A stretch of DNA of 64,000 nucleotides from CAVPHV01 sp963704825 (GCA_963704825.1 CAVPHV010000014.1:496001-560000), one strand, 5' to 3'. Numbered from the stretch's first letter, positions 8,714-17,849 are shown. A program made the numbers and translations. The notes: generated by a model from the sequence alone, not told the origin.

Positions 8714-9982
8714 GTGACGGCGACAGGACAACAAACTGAGTTGCGGCATGTGGCACTTGGCGTTGTGTTGTTCCTGCTGCCCTTCGAGGTCAACCGGGCG
8801 CTCGTTGAATACCCCGGCCAGGCAGGCGGATTCAGTCGTTTTGTCAGTGTCGGGCTGTTTGATGTCGCGCTTGTCGCCTTTGTCGCCCTGGCGCTGCTTT
8901 CTCTCAGCTCGCGGCGGAGCCGTGCGATTGGGTGGGGAGCGTGGCTGGCGATCGGGCTGCTCGCCGTCACCGTCGTCTCGCTCCCATTCCACGGTTCGTG
9001 GCGGGGGGTGGCTCTTGGGTTGCGGCTTGTGGCGGCCGTGATGGTTGCGCTCGAGATCGGGACGATGCGCCGTCGCGAGGTCATCCACTTCGTGATTGCC
9101 CCGCTCGTGGTGGCCGCCGCCGCGCAAGGGGTGCTGGCGTTCGCACAGGCGGTCAATGGCGGACCACTCGGCGTTCCCGGCGAGCCGACCGAATTCGGGG
9201 CGGTAGCCGATACCGTGCGACCGGCCGGAACGGCTTCACATCCCTACATGCTGACGACCTACTGCCTGGTCGCAGTGTCGGCCGGGGCGCTGGTCTGGAC
9301 GCAGTCCATCGCGCGGTGGTGGCTGGGTCCGCTGGCGTTGGCGGCAGTTCCGATCGGCCTCAGCTTCTCACGCGCCGCGGTGGTGAGCGTGCTGTTCGCC
9401 GGTGTTGGCTGGGTGATCGCCGTCGTCAGAAGGCCCCACATCTACGGCCCCCCGCTGGCTGCCGTGATGCTCGGCATCGCGGTCCCGGCATTGTTGTTCG
9501 CTCCGGCATGGCTGGAGCGGCTGGAGGACTCGACGACGGGGAGCCTGAACGACGCCAGTGCCAATCGGGTCGAGCTCACCAACCAGGCCATCGACATGAT
9601 CGCCGACTATCCACTGGCTGGGGTTGGACCATGGCGGTACACGATTGTTGCCGAGGCCGACTACCCGCTGGCCACCGGCCACGACTCGCCGGTGCATAGC
9701 CTCCCGTTCCTGGTGACGACCGAATTCGGCGTGGTGATCGGAATTGCGTTCTTGGCTGCGCTGGTGGCGTTGGGGGTGAGAGCCGGCCGCACCGGCCCGC
9801 TCACCTTTGCCCTGTTCGGGGCAGTGATGGGGTTCACGGTCTTCGACGTCGTCCTCTACTGGTACCCGGCCGGTCTCGTGCTCTTGGGCGTTTGGCTGGG
9901 CTTGCTCGATCGCGCCGCCCACCCGCCCGAGTCGCAACTGCCAGCGATCACCACCGAAGCCGGCGACTCAGCCGGATCTTGA
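8714..9982 (+). CDS. O-antigen ligase/polymerase-like (Wzy/WaaL) membrane protein
   Basis: 422 residues with about eleven hydrophobic helices. The last large outside loop has GVGPWRYTIV followed by TGHDSPVHSLPFLVTTEFG, which matches the G-x-G-P ... H-[ND]-x-x-L-x-x-x-x-E-x-G signature of the Wzy_C/O-antigen ligase superfamily. Such proteins polymerise or transfer lipid-linked glycans outside the membrane. The frame is open from 8510, but the first 68 residues look non-protein-like. I prefer GTG 8714, with GAGAGGG ten bases upstream, just before the first helix; ATG 8594 is the alternative. It is probably the polymerase or ligase for the polysaccharide genes downstream. It overlaps the converging small gene by 35 bp. 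Confidence 0.82.
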   Translation: MTATGQQTELRHVALGVVLFLLPFEVNRALVEYPGQAGGFSRFVSVGLFDVALVAFVALALLSLSSRRSRAIGWGAWLAIGLLAVTVVSLPFHGSWRGVALGLRLVAAVMVALEIGTMRRREVIHFVIAPLVVAAAAQGVLAFAQAVNGGPLGVPGEPTEFGAVADTVRPAGTASHPYMLTTYCLVAVSAGALVWTQSIARWWLGPLALAAVPIGLSFSRAAVVSVLFAGVGWVIAVVRRPHIYGPPLAAVMLGIAVPALLFAPAWLERLEDSTTGSLNDASANRVELTNQAIDMIADYPLAGVGPWRYTIVAEADYPLATGHDSPVHSLPFLVTTEFGVVIGIAFLAALVALGVRAGRTGPLTFALFGAVMGFTVFDVVLYWYPAGLVLLGVWLGLLDRAAHPPESQLPAITTEAGDSAGS

Positions 9983-10154
9983 TCTCCTCGAGCGAGCCGA
10001 AATCGGAGTAGGGGAACACGTTCGGCGCCGAATAGCGGACGTCGCCGTCGAGCTCTTCGATGCAGACGTCGTAGCTGGTGGGCCCCACTCGAAGCTTGGT
10101 GATCGTGGTGCGCCCCACCGTGGCAACAGCCGGCTCTCGGAATCGTGTGGTCAT
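9948..10154 (-). CDS. Small conserved-looking protein of unknown function
   Basis: 68 residues, no signal or membrane segment: a compact beta-rich peptide with TTITKLRVGPTSYDV, DGDVRYSAPNVFPY and a basic C-terminus. Supported by a GAGGGGAAA ribosome site seven bases before the ATG and by balanced amino-acid composition. Its 3' end overlaps the converging membrane-protein gene by 35 bp. It lies 116 bp downstream of the GTPase gene on the same strand. Function not recognised. Confidence 0.6.
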   Translation of the reverse strand: MTTRFREPAVATVGRTTITKLRVGPTSYDVCIEELDGDVRYSAPNVFPYSDFGSLEEIKIRLSRRLRW

Positions 10155-10270
10155 GTGTGCTTTCCCCTCGGTGTCATCCTGCGCGACCGCTCCAATCGGT
10201 CACGAGAGATAGAGCGTCCGGGCGCGGTGGTGATACCTCGAATCCTGGCTTGGCGCACCACTAGCGATAG

Positions 10271-11290
10271 CTAGGCGTGGATCTCGATGACGTCGCCGTC
10301 CGCCACGACGTGGTCTTTGCCGACCTGTTGACCTCCGAAGCTGCCCGCTCCCCACAACCGGGCGTACTTGAAGTGAGCGGCAATGTCGCGGTGGACCAGC
10401 GCGGCGACGTCGAGAACAGTGTTGCCCTGGCGCACGGTGAAGGGTCGTCCCATGTCGGCTTCCTTGCCGGGCACCTTGGTGTAGACCCGCACGATGCCGA
10501 GCATACGGAACAGCCATGCACCCAACTCGTCGAGTCCGGCTCCGGTTGCAGCCGACACGGCCATGAAGGGAAAGCGCAGGCCGGTGAGCTCCTCGAACAC
10601 CTCGAGCTCTTCGGTGATGTCGGGGATCCGGTCCGACTTGTTGGCGACGAGCAGGGTCGGGAGGTAGGTGGCGAATGGGTCGTCTTCCGCGACGCTGGCG
10701 TGACCGATGGTGGTAGCCGGCCACGCCTCTCGCAGCAGCACCCGGCGCTCCTCCAGGATCTCCATCGCAGCCAGCGCCCGTTCCATGCAGCCCGCCGCTC
10801 CCAAGTCGACGACGAATAGAGCGGCGTCGGCGGGTTGCAGCGCATTGCCGATCCAGCTGATCGGGTGTTCCGGAGCCAGCGACGGCTGGTCGACGAGTTG
10901 GAAAGCGACGTCCTCGTAGAAGTACATACCGGGTTGCGGATACTGGGTGGCGAACGGGTATGGCTCAGACGCGACATGGGATCCGGTGAGCCGAGCATGC
11001 AGCGCAGACTTGCCGCCGTTGGGGGGTCCGATCAAGGCGATCTGGGCGGCCCCCTCGGGCCGGATCACGGTGGGCGGCCCACCCCGCGCTCCCGTCCGCG
11101 AGGACGTGGCCAGTTCGTCGTTCAGCTCCTTGATGCGGGTCTTGATTCCGGCACGGAGGTGCTCGGTGCCTTTGTGCTTGGGGATGGTGCGGTGCATCTC
11201 CCGCAGGCAGTCGAGCTTCTCCTGCGGGTCGCGGGCTCGCCGGTAGGCGGCTTCGGCGGATTTGTACTCTGGTGAGGTGTTGGTCGGCAT
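10271..11290 (-). CDS. DRG/Obg-type GTPase with C-terminal TGS domain
   Basis: 339 residues. Helical N-terminus (1-70; KELNDELATSSRTGARGGP recalls DRG proteins), G domain with G1 GPPNGGKSAL, G3 DQPSL, G4 NKSD and G5-like VSAATGAG, then a TGS domain (about 265-339; VYTKVPGKEADMGRPFTVRQGNTVLDVA). DRG proteins bind GTP and act with translating ribosomes. The G3 motif lacks the usual DxxG glycine, having DQPS. This may be characteristic of the subfamily, or affect hydrolysis. It sits inside a polysaccharide region, so its position is probably incidental. The 90-bp repeat copy B ends 27 bp before its start codon. Confidence 0.88.
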   Translation of the reverse strand: MPTNTSPEYKSAEAAYRRARDPQEKLDCLREMHRTIPKHKGTEHLRAGIKTRIKELNDELATSSRTGARGGPPTVIRPEGAAQIALIGPPNGGKSALHARLTGSHVASEPYPFATQYPQPGMYFYEDVAFQLVDQPSLAPEHPISWIGNALQPADAALFVVDLGAAGCMERALAAMEILEERRVLLREAWPATTIGHASVAEDDPFATYLPTLLVANKSDRIPDITEELEVFEELTGLRFPFMAVSAATGAGLDELGAWLFRMLGIVRVYTKVPGKEADMGRPFTVRQGNTVLDVAALVHRDIAAHFKYARLWGAGSFGGQQVGKDHVVADGDVIEIHA

Positions 11291-11317
11291 GGCCTGTGCT
11301 TCTTGTCAGGTAGGAGA

Positions 11318-11407
11318 TCGCTGAACAACGCCGGCTTGGGCTTGCCGCGACGTCCCGGACCAGGCGTTTGCCGTCGGCGCAATCCCGCACGAGCGTTTGT
11401 TCAACAC
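11318..11407. repeat. 90-bp interspersed repeat, copy B (inverted relative to copy A)
   Basis: Aligns over its whole length with the reverse complement of 6216-6306, sharing blocks TGAACAACGCCGGCTTGGGC, GGACCAGGCGTTTG and GCGTTTGTTCAACA. The right end keeps TTGTTCAACA; the left end is decayed (CGCTGAACAA). Visual identity is about three quarters or better. It occupies the gap between the glycosyltransferase and the GTPase. Confidence 0.65.
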
Positions 11408-11478
11408 CCTCGTAGGCACATGGTGGTCGATCCCGTCGCTCGCGGCGAGGGACTTTTGGACCAAACCGCCGGCTTCGG

Positions 11479-12534
11479 TCACCTGGGTGTGGCCAGCAAT
11501 TCCCGATACCACGACCGAACCGCCTGCGCCGGCCAAGTGAACTGTTCCCGTACCGCGCTCGCATTTGCCTGAGCGGCGTCGCGCAGTCCGGTGTCGTTGA
11601 GTGCCGCTCGCAGAGTGGCCTCCCAGGCCACGGTGTCTCCGGCCGGGACGAGCCTGACCCCGGGTAGGTCTCCGATCTCGTCGCGGGTTCCGGGGAGATC
11701 GGAAGCAACCACCGGGACGCCGCTGCCGAGATACTCGATGACCTTGGTAGGGAGCGAGTATCGGTAGTTGGGAGTATCGAACAGGGGCGCCACCCCGACG
11801 GCGGCTGTCGCCATCGCCGCCATGGCCTTCGCATGTGGGAGGGGGCCAACCAGTTCGGTGCGGCGATTGGCCTGGCGGAGTTCGGCGGCCATCTGATCGG
11901 AGCACGGTCCGACTACTCGCAGCGGCACGTCGGGCGCGGCCGCGGCCATCGCAGCCGCAACAAAGGGAACCCCGCGAACCGCGGTGACGTCGCCGACGTA
12001 GACGGCGGCACCATCTGAGGGTTGGGGAGCGGGGAGGTCATCTGGGTAGTTGGCGAAGACGGGATGCCACTGCGTGAACAGCTGGGCATATCCGGGTTCG
12101 GCAAGCGTGATGGAGCAGGTCCGCTCGGCCAGACGCAGCAGCGTGCGCGAGACCCACGAAAGCAGCGGACGGACCGGCGCCGGCAGCCATTCCTTGGTGA
12201 GCAACTGACCGGGAACGTTCTCGTGGAGGTCGAAGACGACCCGGCGCCCCAGCAACCCGGCAAAGATGCTGGCCGGCAGCAACTCCGGGTCGTGGGTGAT
12301 GGCGACGTCATAGCTGCGCCCGACGAGCAGACGTACTGCGGTGAGGTTGCGTCGCAGCCGGCCCCCCGTGAGTTCGATCCAACGCTCGATCCCGGTCAGA
12401 GATGAGGGTGCAGGCGGCCTGGTGCCGTACGTGATTGCCCCGATCGGTTCGAGCGTCGGGATGAGCTTCTCCCGGATCCGGGTGTCGTCGGCGCGATGCA
12501 CCGTGCTCAACACGAGGATGCGGGGGGAATCCAT
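11479..12534 (-). CDS. Glycosyltransferase family 4-like protein
   Basis: 351 residues, GT-B fold. The start VLSTVHRADDTRIREKLIPTL is the N-terminal pattern of GT4 enzymes acting on lipid-linked sugars (HxxxDxRI). The C-terminal Rossmann half holds GPCSDQMAAELR, LPHAKAMAAMA, FDTPNYRYSLPTKVIEYLGSGVPVVASDLPGT, where the acidic/EYLGSG part contacts the nucleotide-sugar donor. Donor and acceptor unknown. The ATG lies 3 bp after the stop of the nucleotide-sugar dehydrogenase, so the two are co-transcribed and probably act in one glycan pathway. Confidence 0.9.
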   Translation of the reverse strand: MDSPRILVLSTVHRADDTRIREKLIPTLEPIGAITYGTRPPAPSSLTGIERWIELTGGRLRRNLTAVRLLVGRSYDVAITHDPELLPASIFAGLLGRRVVFDLHENVPGQLLTKEWLPAPVRPLLSWVSRTLLRLAERTCSITLAEPGYAQLFTQWHPVFANYPDDLPAPQPSDGAAVYVGDVTAVRGVPFVAAAMAAAAPDVPLRVVGPCSDQMAAELRQANRRTELVGPLPHAKAMAAMATAAVGVAPLFDTPNYRYSLPTKVIEYLGSGVPVVASDLPGTRDEIGDLPGVRLVPAGDTVAWEATLRAALNDTGLRDAAQANASAVREQFTWPAQAVRSWYRELLATPR

Positions 12535-12537
12535 CGG

Positions 12538-13848
12538 TCAGAGGGTGACGACGTTCGATCGTTCGATGCCCCGCTTGCGATAGGCGCCTCGGGTATCGAA
12601 CACCGTTGCAACGTGGTCGGCGATGGCGGCGAGGTCGATGTCATCGTGATCAGTCAGCACCACTGCGATTGCCGGGTCGCCGAGGTCATCGGCGGTCACG
12701 GCAGCAAAGCCCCAATGGGCGATGCGTTCGGCGCCAACCACGGGATCCAGAACCGAAATGCGGGCGCCGCGTCGCTCGAGCTTCTTGAGCACTTCGATCG
12801 AGGCGGATTCGCGGTCGTCGGCGATATTCGGCTTGTAGGAGATTCCCACTCCGAGAATGGGGGTTCCGGAAACCGGCAACCCCAGACCGTTGAGAATGTC
12901 GGCGATTCGGTCGGCGGTGTAAGTCGGCATCGCGGTATTGACCTGCTCGGCGGTGTCGATGAAGCGGGTGGCGATCTTGGCCTCGCGGGCCCGCCATGCG
13001 AGGAATTGCGGGTCGAGTGGGATGCAGTGCCCGCCCACTCCGGGACCGGGGTAGAAGGCCTGAAACCCAAACGGCTTGGTTGCGGCCGCGTCGATGACTT
13101 CCCAGATATCGATCTTCAACTCGTGTGCGAGCTGCGCCATCTCGTTGACGAGCGCGATGTTCACGGCGCGATAGGTGTTCTCCAACAGCTTGGCCATCTC
13201 GGCGGCCCGGGCGCTCGAAACCACGTGGACGGCCGCGAAGAGCCGTCCGTAGGCAGCTGCCGCGACCCGTCCGCTTGTCGGGGTGACGCCACCGACGACC
13301 TTGGGAATGGCCTGGGGAGCAACATCTCCGCCCGGATTCACCCGCTCAGGCGAGAAGGCGACGAAGGCATCTTGATCGAGCTCGAGCCCGGCCGCCTCGA
13401 TCGCAGGCACGACCAGGTCCTCGGTGGTTCCGGGATACGTGGTCGATTCGAGCGAAATGAGGATGCCGGGTTGGGCGGCGCCGGCCACGGTGGCGGCCGC
13501 CGACTCGATATAGGAGAGGTCGGGCTGGCGATTTCGTCCCAACGGACTGGGGACACAGATGAAGACGGCGTCACAGGCACTCAGGCGGGTCGGGTCTGCG
13601 GTAACTTCGAGGCCCGCAGTGAGCGCTTCCGCCAGCACCTCGTCCGAAATGTCGTCGACGTGTGAGGAGCCGGCGGAGAGGCTCGCCACCCGATCGAGGG
13701 AAATGTCGAAGCCGATTACCTGCAGGCCACAGTGGGCAGCGGCGACGGCGAGGGGCAAGCCGACGTACCCGAGACCGATGATGCCCGCGGTCCACATATC
13801 GGTGGTGAAGCGCTTCGCGGCGGCGTCGGCCGAGGCTGTTGAAGTCAT
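12538..13848 (-). CDS. Nucleotide-sugar (UDP-HexNAc) 6-dehydrogenase
   Basis: 436 residues; NAD-dependent four-electron oxidation of a UDP-hexosamine C6 alcohol to the uronate. N-terminal NAD fold with GLGYVGLP (25-32), central domain, and catalytic Cys275 in PGVGGHCIPLDP. Length and this motif match the WbpA/WecC/TviB group rather than UDP-glucose dehydrogenase. A UDP-GlcNAc 2-epimerase lies 5 kb away, so UDP-ManNAcA is a reasonable product, though UDP-GlcNAcA is equally possible. Start ATG has GGGAG six to seven bases upstream. First gene of a two-gene operon with the glycosyltransferase at 11479. Confidence 0.92.
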   Translation of the reverse strand: MTSTASADAAAKRFTTDMWTAGIIGLGYVGLPLAVAAAHCGLQVIGFDISLDRVASLSAGSSHVDDISDEVLAEALTAGLEVTADPTRLSACDAVFICVPSPLGRNRQPDLSYIESAAATVAGAAQPGILISLESTTYPGTTEDLVVPAIEAAGLELDQDAFVAFSPERVNPGGDVAPQAIPKVVGGVTPTSGRVAAAAYGRLFAAVHVVSSARAAEMAKLLENTYRAVNIALVNEMAQLAHELKIDIWEVIDAAATKPFGFQAFYPGPGVGGHCIPLDPQFLAWRAREAKIATRFIDTAEQVNTAMPTYTADRIADILNGLGLPVSGTPILGVGISYKPNIADDRESASIEVLKKLERRGARISVLDPVVGAERIAHWGFAAVTADDLGDPAIAVVLTDHDDIDLAAIADHVATVFDTRGAYRKRGIERSNVVTL

Positions 13849-13936
13849 GCGAACTCCCGAGGTTGGGGAAGGAACGGAGTCTAGGAGGCGGCACCCGATT
13901 CAACCTCGAGCAGGTTGCTCAAACCGAGTTCGAGTC

Positions 13937-16123
13937 CTACGGAATCCAACTGACGAATTCACAGTCGGTGGCAGAATCGAGGCCCTGGCCCCCGTTGCAC
14001 TTGTCGTCTTCGCTGCCGCCGTCGAGTTTGTCGTCTCCTCCGTAGCCGGAAAGAACGTCGCCGTGGGTGCCACCGAAGAGATTGTCATTGTCGGGACCGC
14101 CGTTCAACCTGTCACGGCCCGCCTCGCCGTAGAGGAGGTTGGTGCCGGCGCCGCCGTTCACTACGTCGCGGCCACCTCCACCATGGATGATGTCGAAGGA
14201 TTTGTCGCCGTTGAGCGTGTCGTTGCCGATCCCGCCGTAGATGAAGTCCTGTCCTTCGCCTCCGGAGATGACGTCGTGGCTTTCGTCGCCTCGCAGCGTG
14301 TCGTCGCCGGCGCCACCAAGAATGGTGTCCGCTCCAAACCCACCATTGACCACATCGTTGCCGGTGCCGGCGCAAATCACGTCATCTCCACCGAGGCCCT
14401 CAATCGTGTCATCGCCGCCGTAGCCCATGATGACGTCCTTGCCGTATGTCCCGACGATGTGTTCCGAGCGTCTCGAGCCGACAATGGTTGGGAAGTGGCC
14501 GGCACACACCGCGCCCGCCAGTGTGATGTCGAACACCTGGGGCGATCGCAAGCCGAACGTACGGCGCATCTCCCAGCCGGGCACGTCTTCGCTTACGAAC
14601 TCGCCGCGGTCGATGCCCTCGAAGTGGACGAAGCCCCCCGGCGGTCCGTCGAGTACCTGAACTGTGATGAGGCTCTCCCAGGCCGGGCCGTCGCCGTCGA
14701 TGGTGCCGATCGCTTCGAGCACGGTGGCGACATCGACTTCCTTTTCCCAGGTTGCCAGTGGGTTGTTGACTGCCTCGATGGTTGAGTAGTGATCATCCAC
14801 CGGCACCAGGTACGGATAGAGGGTTGAACTGCCGAACCCGCTCGTATTCGACTCCGAAACGCCGCCGTTCGACGAGCTGTAGGAAGCCACGATCACGTTG
14901 GCCTTGGTGAAGGATGCGGCGCCGGGACCCCGGTACGTGATCACCCTGCCGGCGGTGGCATCGGCCGCCGCGACCCACGAAGCGGCCTCTCCCGCTCGGC
15001 CCTTGTAGACCTGATCTGCCGTGGTGTTGACGACGTGGCACCAGCATTGAGCCTTTCGATCCGTCGTGAGGCCGGGTTGCCCGGGGGACCGGAGTGACAC
15101 GTTCTCGTAGGTCAGGAATCGATGGAGGGCATAGGTGCGGGCTGCAAGCGTTTGGGCGGCGAGCGCCTCCGGGTGCCAGCTCGTGGGTACTTCAGCGATC
15201 CCATAGACGTAATCGTCGAGGTCGAGGGAGGCGGACACGTGGAAGCTGGCGGAACCAGGCACCTTGCGCAGTTCGATAGCACCGCGCCCGTACTGCTGAT
15301 CCAGGGTTGACACTCTTCCAGGGTCGAGTTCGATGGTGAGACGGCAATTCTGAGCAACGACGGGTTCCGGGGGTGGCGGTGGCTCTTCCACTTCGGCTCC
15401 GTCGAGAGGCGGGTTCTCCTCCGCGGGGGGATCTACCTCCGGTGGCGGGTCGGCCGGTGGCGGGTCGGCTGGTGGCGGGTCGTCGCCTGCCGAGTTGGCA
15501 TCGTCGGTTGTGCCGGTGCCAACCGTATCGTCCTCGAGTGGAGGAGAGTCGGGTTTGTCGATGACGGCATCGTCTGGCGGCGGTGCATCGGGTGTCTGCG
15601 GCGCCATGATCGGCTCACCGTTGCGGGTGAACGTGCATCCGCCTCGAGTGCCGTCGTAGGTGATGACCCATGACTCGCCTTGGTGGGCGGGCAGCGAATC
15701 GGTGCACGTGGCGTCGAAGCAGATGGTCAGGTCGCCCGAGGTGATTCTCAGCGGGAGTGAGTGGTGCCCTTGGGACAATCCGACCCACAGCGGACGCTCG
15801 ATTCCGAGGACCCCGGGATCGAGCGGCAAGGCGGACGTCGCTTCCACCTCGGTACCGGTGTAGTAGGCGGTCACGATCTCTTCGCCGGTGAAGCCGTTGA
15901 GAGCGCGACCCTGGGCGCCGTACTGACTCATCCCTACGGCGTGACCGAAGCCGCCGCCGATGAATGTAACCGTTGCAGGGACCGGCGCGCCGGCAGTTTC
16001 TGCGGCAGGGGCGTCGATGGATCCAGCCTCTGCGCCCGCGTCGATCGCCGCCGCGCTGATGCCCGGCAGTAGAAGCGTGGCGAGAGCCACCGACAGCGCG
16101 ATCAACGCACGAAAATAGTCCAT
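13937..16123 (-). CDS. Exported SpoIID/LytB-domain protein fused to RTX-type calcium-binding repeats
   Basis: 728 residues from ATG 16123 (GGAAGG ribosome site; a longer frame lacks a signal). Signal peptide 1-25, then GGGFGHAVGMSQYGAQG, the SpoIID/LytB glycan-binding motif. Next come a Pro/Asp/Glu-rich insert (about 185-255), the main SpoIID region (LDDYVYGIAEVPTSWHPEALAAQTLAARTYAL), and from about residue 545 a run of GGxGxDxx nonapeptides typical of RTX beta-rolls. SpoIID is a lytic transglycosylase that cleaves denuded peptidoglycan glycan strands. RTX repeats fold on binding Ca2+ outside the cell. The fusion suggests a calcium-dependent wall- or glycan-acting enzyme. It is divergent from the glycosyltransferase at 16209. 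Confidence 0.9.
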   Translation of the reverse strand: MDYFRALIALSVALATLLLPGISAAAIDAGAEAGSIDAPAAETAGAPVPATVTFIGGGFGHAVGMSQYGAQGRALNGFTGEEIVTAYYTGTEVEATSALPLDPGVLGIERPLWVGLSQGHHSLPLRITSGDLTICFDATCTDSLPAHQGESWVITYDGTRGGCTFTRNGEPIMAPQTPDAPPPDDAVIDKPDSPPLEDDTVGTGTTDDANSAGDDPPPADPPPADPPPEVDPPAEENPPLDGAEVEEPPPPPEPVVAQNCRLTIELDPGRVSTLDQQYGRGAIELRKVPGSASFHVSASLDLDDYVYGIAEVPTSWHPEALAAQTLAARTYALHRFLTYENVSLRSPGQPGLTTDRKAQCWCHVVNTTADQVYKGRAGEAASWVAAADATAGRVITYRGPGAASFTKANVIVASYSSSNGGVSESNTSGFGSSTLYPYLVPVDDHYSTIEAVNNPLATWEKEVDVATVLEAIGTIDGDGPAWESLITVQVLDGPPGGFVHFEGIDRGEFVSEDVPGWEMRRTFGLRSPQVFDITLAGAVCAGHFPTIVGSRRSEHIVGTYGKDVIMGYGGDDTIEGLGGDDVICAGTGNDVVNGGFGADTILGGAGDDTLRGDESHDVISGGEGQDFIYGGIGNDTLNGDKSFDIIHGGGGRDVVNGGAGTNLLYGEAGRDRLNGGPDNDNLFGGTHGDVLSGYGGDDKLDGGSEDDKCNGGQGLDSATDCEFVSWIP

Positions 16124-16208
16124 ACCCCTTCCTTGACATGGTACTGCTGGATCAGAGGAACCCAAGTGGTATTTCGTACAGGTTTCTCGCCCTACCATCG
16201 CCGCTGGC

Positions 16209-17849
16209 ATGTCCTTGTTAGCACGGCTCATCCAATTCACCCGTCTCGCTGCGGTTCTCGTCTACGGCCAAGTGAGGCGAGGTCCGAGGTACCTTGCGTA
16301 CCTGGCTCGCGACACGTTGCTCACATTCTTCGGCAAATCGAGCATCGATCAGTACCGCGATTCTGCGATCGTGGCGGACGTGACGGCCGGCGAACCGGCG
16401 GAACCACAAAAGAGGAGCCGGCCGGCCGTGTTCATCACCCAGTTCGGGCTGGGGCTGTTGCGCCAGGGCAACGTTGCGGACGCCAAATGGGTGCTGGAAC
16501 GCGGGGTCGGCTGGTTCGGCTCTGATGAGCGGCTGGCGGCGGCGGCCGATGTTGTGGAGGGGGAACACGTCGTCCTCTCCGGAGGTTGGCGCCCGGCGGT
16601 GGACAAGGGGGCGGCAACGTTGGTCGATCGTGCCCCGCGACGGGTACTCCACGTGGTCGGCAAGTCCCTTCCGCAAACGCTGGCCGGCTACACCATCAGG
16701 ACCCAGGCCGTGGTTGCGGCGCAGCGGTCGGTTGGCCTCGACCCGGTCGTCGTCACGAAGTACGGATTCCCCTGGTACGTCGGGGGCGATGCCGACGCCG
16801 CGATCGAGTACGTAGACGGCATTCCCCACTACCGCATCGGTAGTGGCGCGTTGCCGCGTCGCTGGGACGACCGGCTGGACGCAAACCTGGCTGCGCTCCG
16901 TCCGATCGTCGAACAGGTCAGGCCCCAGGTGTTGCATGCCCATTCCGACTTCGAGAACCCGCTGCTGGCCCTCGCCCTCGGCGAGCAGTTCGATCTTCCC
17001 GTCGTCTACGAGGTTCGAGGGTTCTGGGAGGAAACCTGGCTCTCGAAGTCGCCGGAACGCACTCCGACGGCCGACCGCTTCCGCTGGCGCCACGAGCGCG
17101 AGCTGGCGTGCATCCAACGGGCTGATCACGTCGTGACCCTCGCCGAGACCATGCGCAACCGGATGGCCGTAGATGGGGTGGATCCCTCCCGGGTGACGAT
17201 CATCCCGAATGCCGTCGACCCGAGCGCCTTCCCGGTGATGACTCGCGACGAGGAGTTGGCGCAGAGCCTGGGTATCGCATCTTCTGAGGTCACCGTCGGC
17301 TACATCTCGAGTTTGGTGTCGTACGAAGGCGTCGACACACTGATCGAGGCGCTGCGGCTGGCTCGCGATGCCGGCCTGCCCGTTCGTGGCCTCATCGTGG
17401 GAGACGGTGACCAGCGCGAGAGCCTCGAGCAGCTGGCCGCGGCACGTGGGGTTGCCGATGTGGTGACCTTCACCGGCAGAGTGCCGCACGACCGCGTCCT
17501 CGACTACTACAGCCTCATCGATGTCTTTGTTGTGCCGCGCCGCAACGACCGGGTGTGTCGGTTGGTCACGCCACTGAAACCGTTCGAGGCGATGAGCACC
17601 GGGCGAACCTTGGTGATGTCGTCTGTCCCGGCGCTGGCCGACATTGCCGCAGAGTCCGGCGCCGCAGCGACCTTCGAACCTGAGAACGCCGCTGATCTCG
17701 CCCGGGTCCTCGGCCGGCTCGTACGTGATGAGGCGGCACGTGGCGCACTTGCCGAGCAAGGGGCAACCTGGGTCCGCGCCCACCGCACCTGGGACGCCAA
17801 CGCGGATCGATATCTCGAGATCTATCGCGACCTGGGTGTTCTCGACTGA
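16209..17849 (+). CDS. Glycosyltransferase family 4 with long N-terminal extension
   Basis: 546 residues. About 135 residues of helical, basic extension of unknown role precede a GT-B enzyme: N-terminal half from RVLHVVGKSLPQTLAGYTIRT, C-terminal half with VGYISSLVSYEGVDTLIEAL, GDGDQRESLEQLA, and FVVPRRNDRVCRLVTPLKPFEAM, where donor-contacting residues are usually E or D. GT4 enzymes are retaining transferases. No Shine-Dalgarno is visible before the ATG; TACCAT ten bases upstream could be the -10 of a nearly leaderless transcript. It converges with the WecB operon and is probably part of the same glycan pathway. Confidence 0.9.
   Translation: MSLLARLIQFTRLAAVLVYGQVRRGPRYLAYLARDTLLTFFGKSSIDQYRDSAIVADVTAGEPAEPQKRSRPAVFITQFGLGLLRQGNVADAKWVLERGVGWFGSDERLAAAADVVEGEHVVLSGGWRPAVDKGAATLVDRAPRRVLHVVGKSLPQTLAGYTIRTQAVVAAQRSVGLDPVVVTKYGFPWYVGGDADAAIEYVDGIPHYRIGSGALPRRWDDRLDANLAALRPIVEQVRPQVLHAHSDFENPLLALALGEQFDLPVVYEVRGFWEETWLSKSPERTPTADRFRWRHERELACIQRADHVVTLAETMRNRMAVDGVDPSRVTIIPNAVDPSAFPVMTRDEELAQSLGIASSEVTVGYISSLVSYEGVDTLIEALRLARDAGLPVRGLIVGDGDQRESLEQLAAARGVADVVTFTGRVPHDRVLDYYSLIDVFVVPRRNDRVCRLVTPLKPFEAMSTGRTLVMSSVPALADIAAESGAAATFEPENAADLARVLGRLVRDEAARGALAEQGATWVRAHRTWDANADRYLEIYRDLGVLD

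Noticed and set aside
12496..14785. Long plus-strand open frames across the dehydrogenase and SpoIID genes
   Set aside because: High-GC antisense shadows: low-complexity Val/Ala/Glu-rich translations with no ribosome site or domain signature, while the minus strand has clear families.
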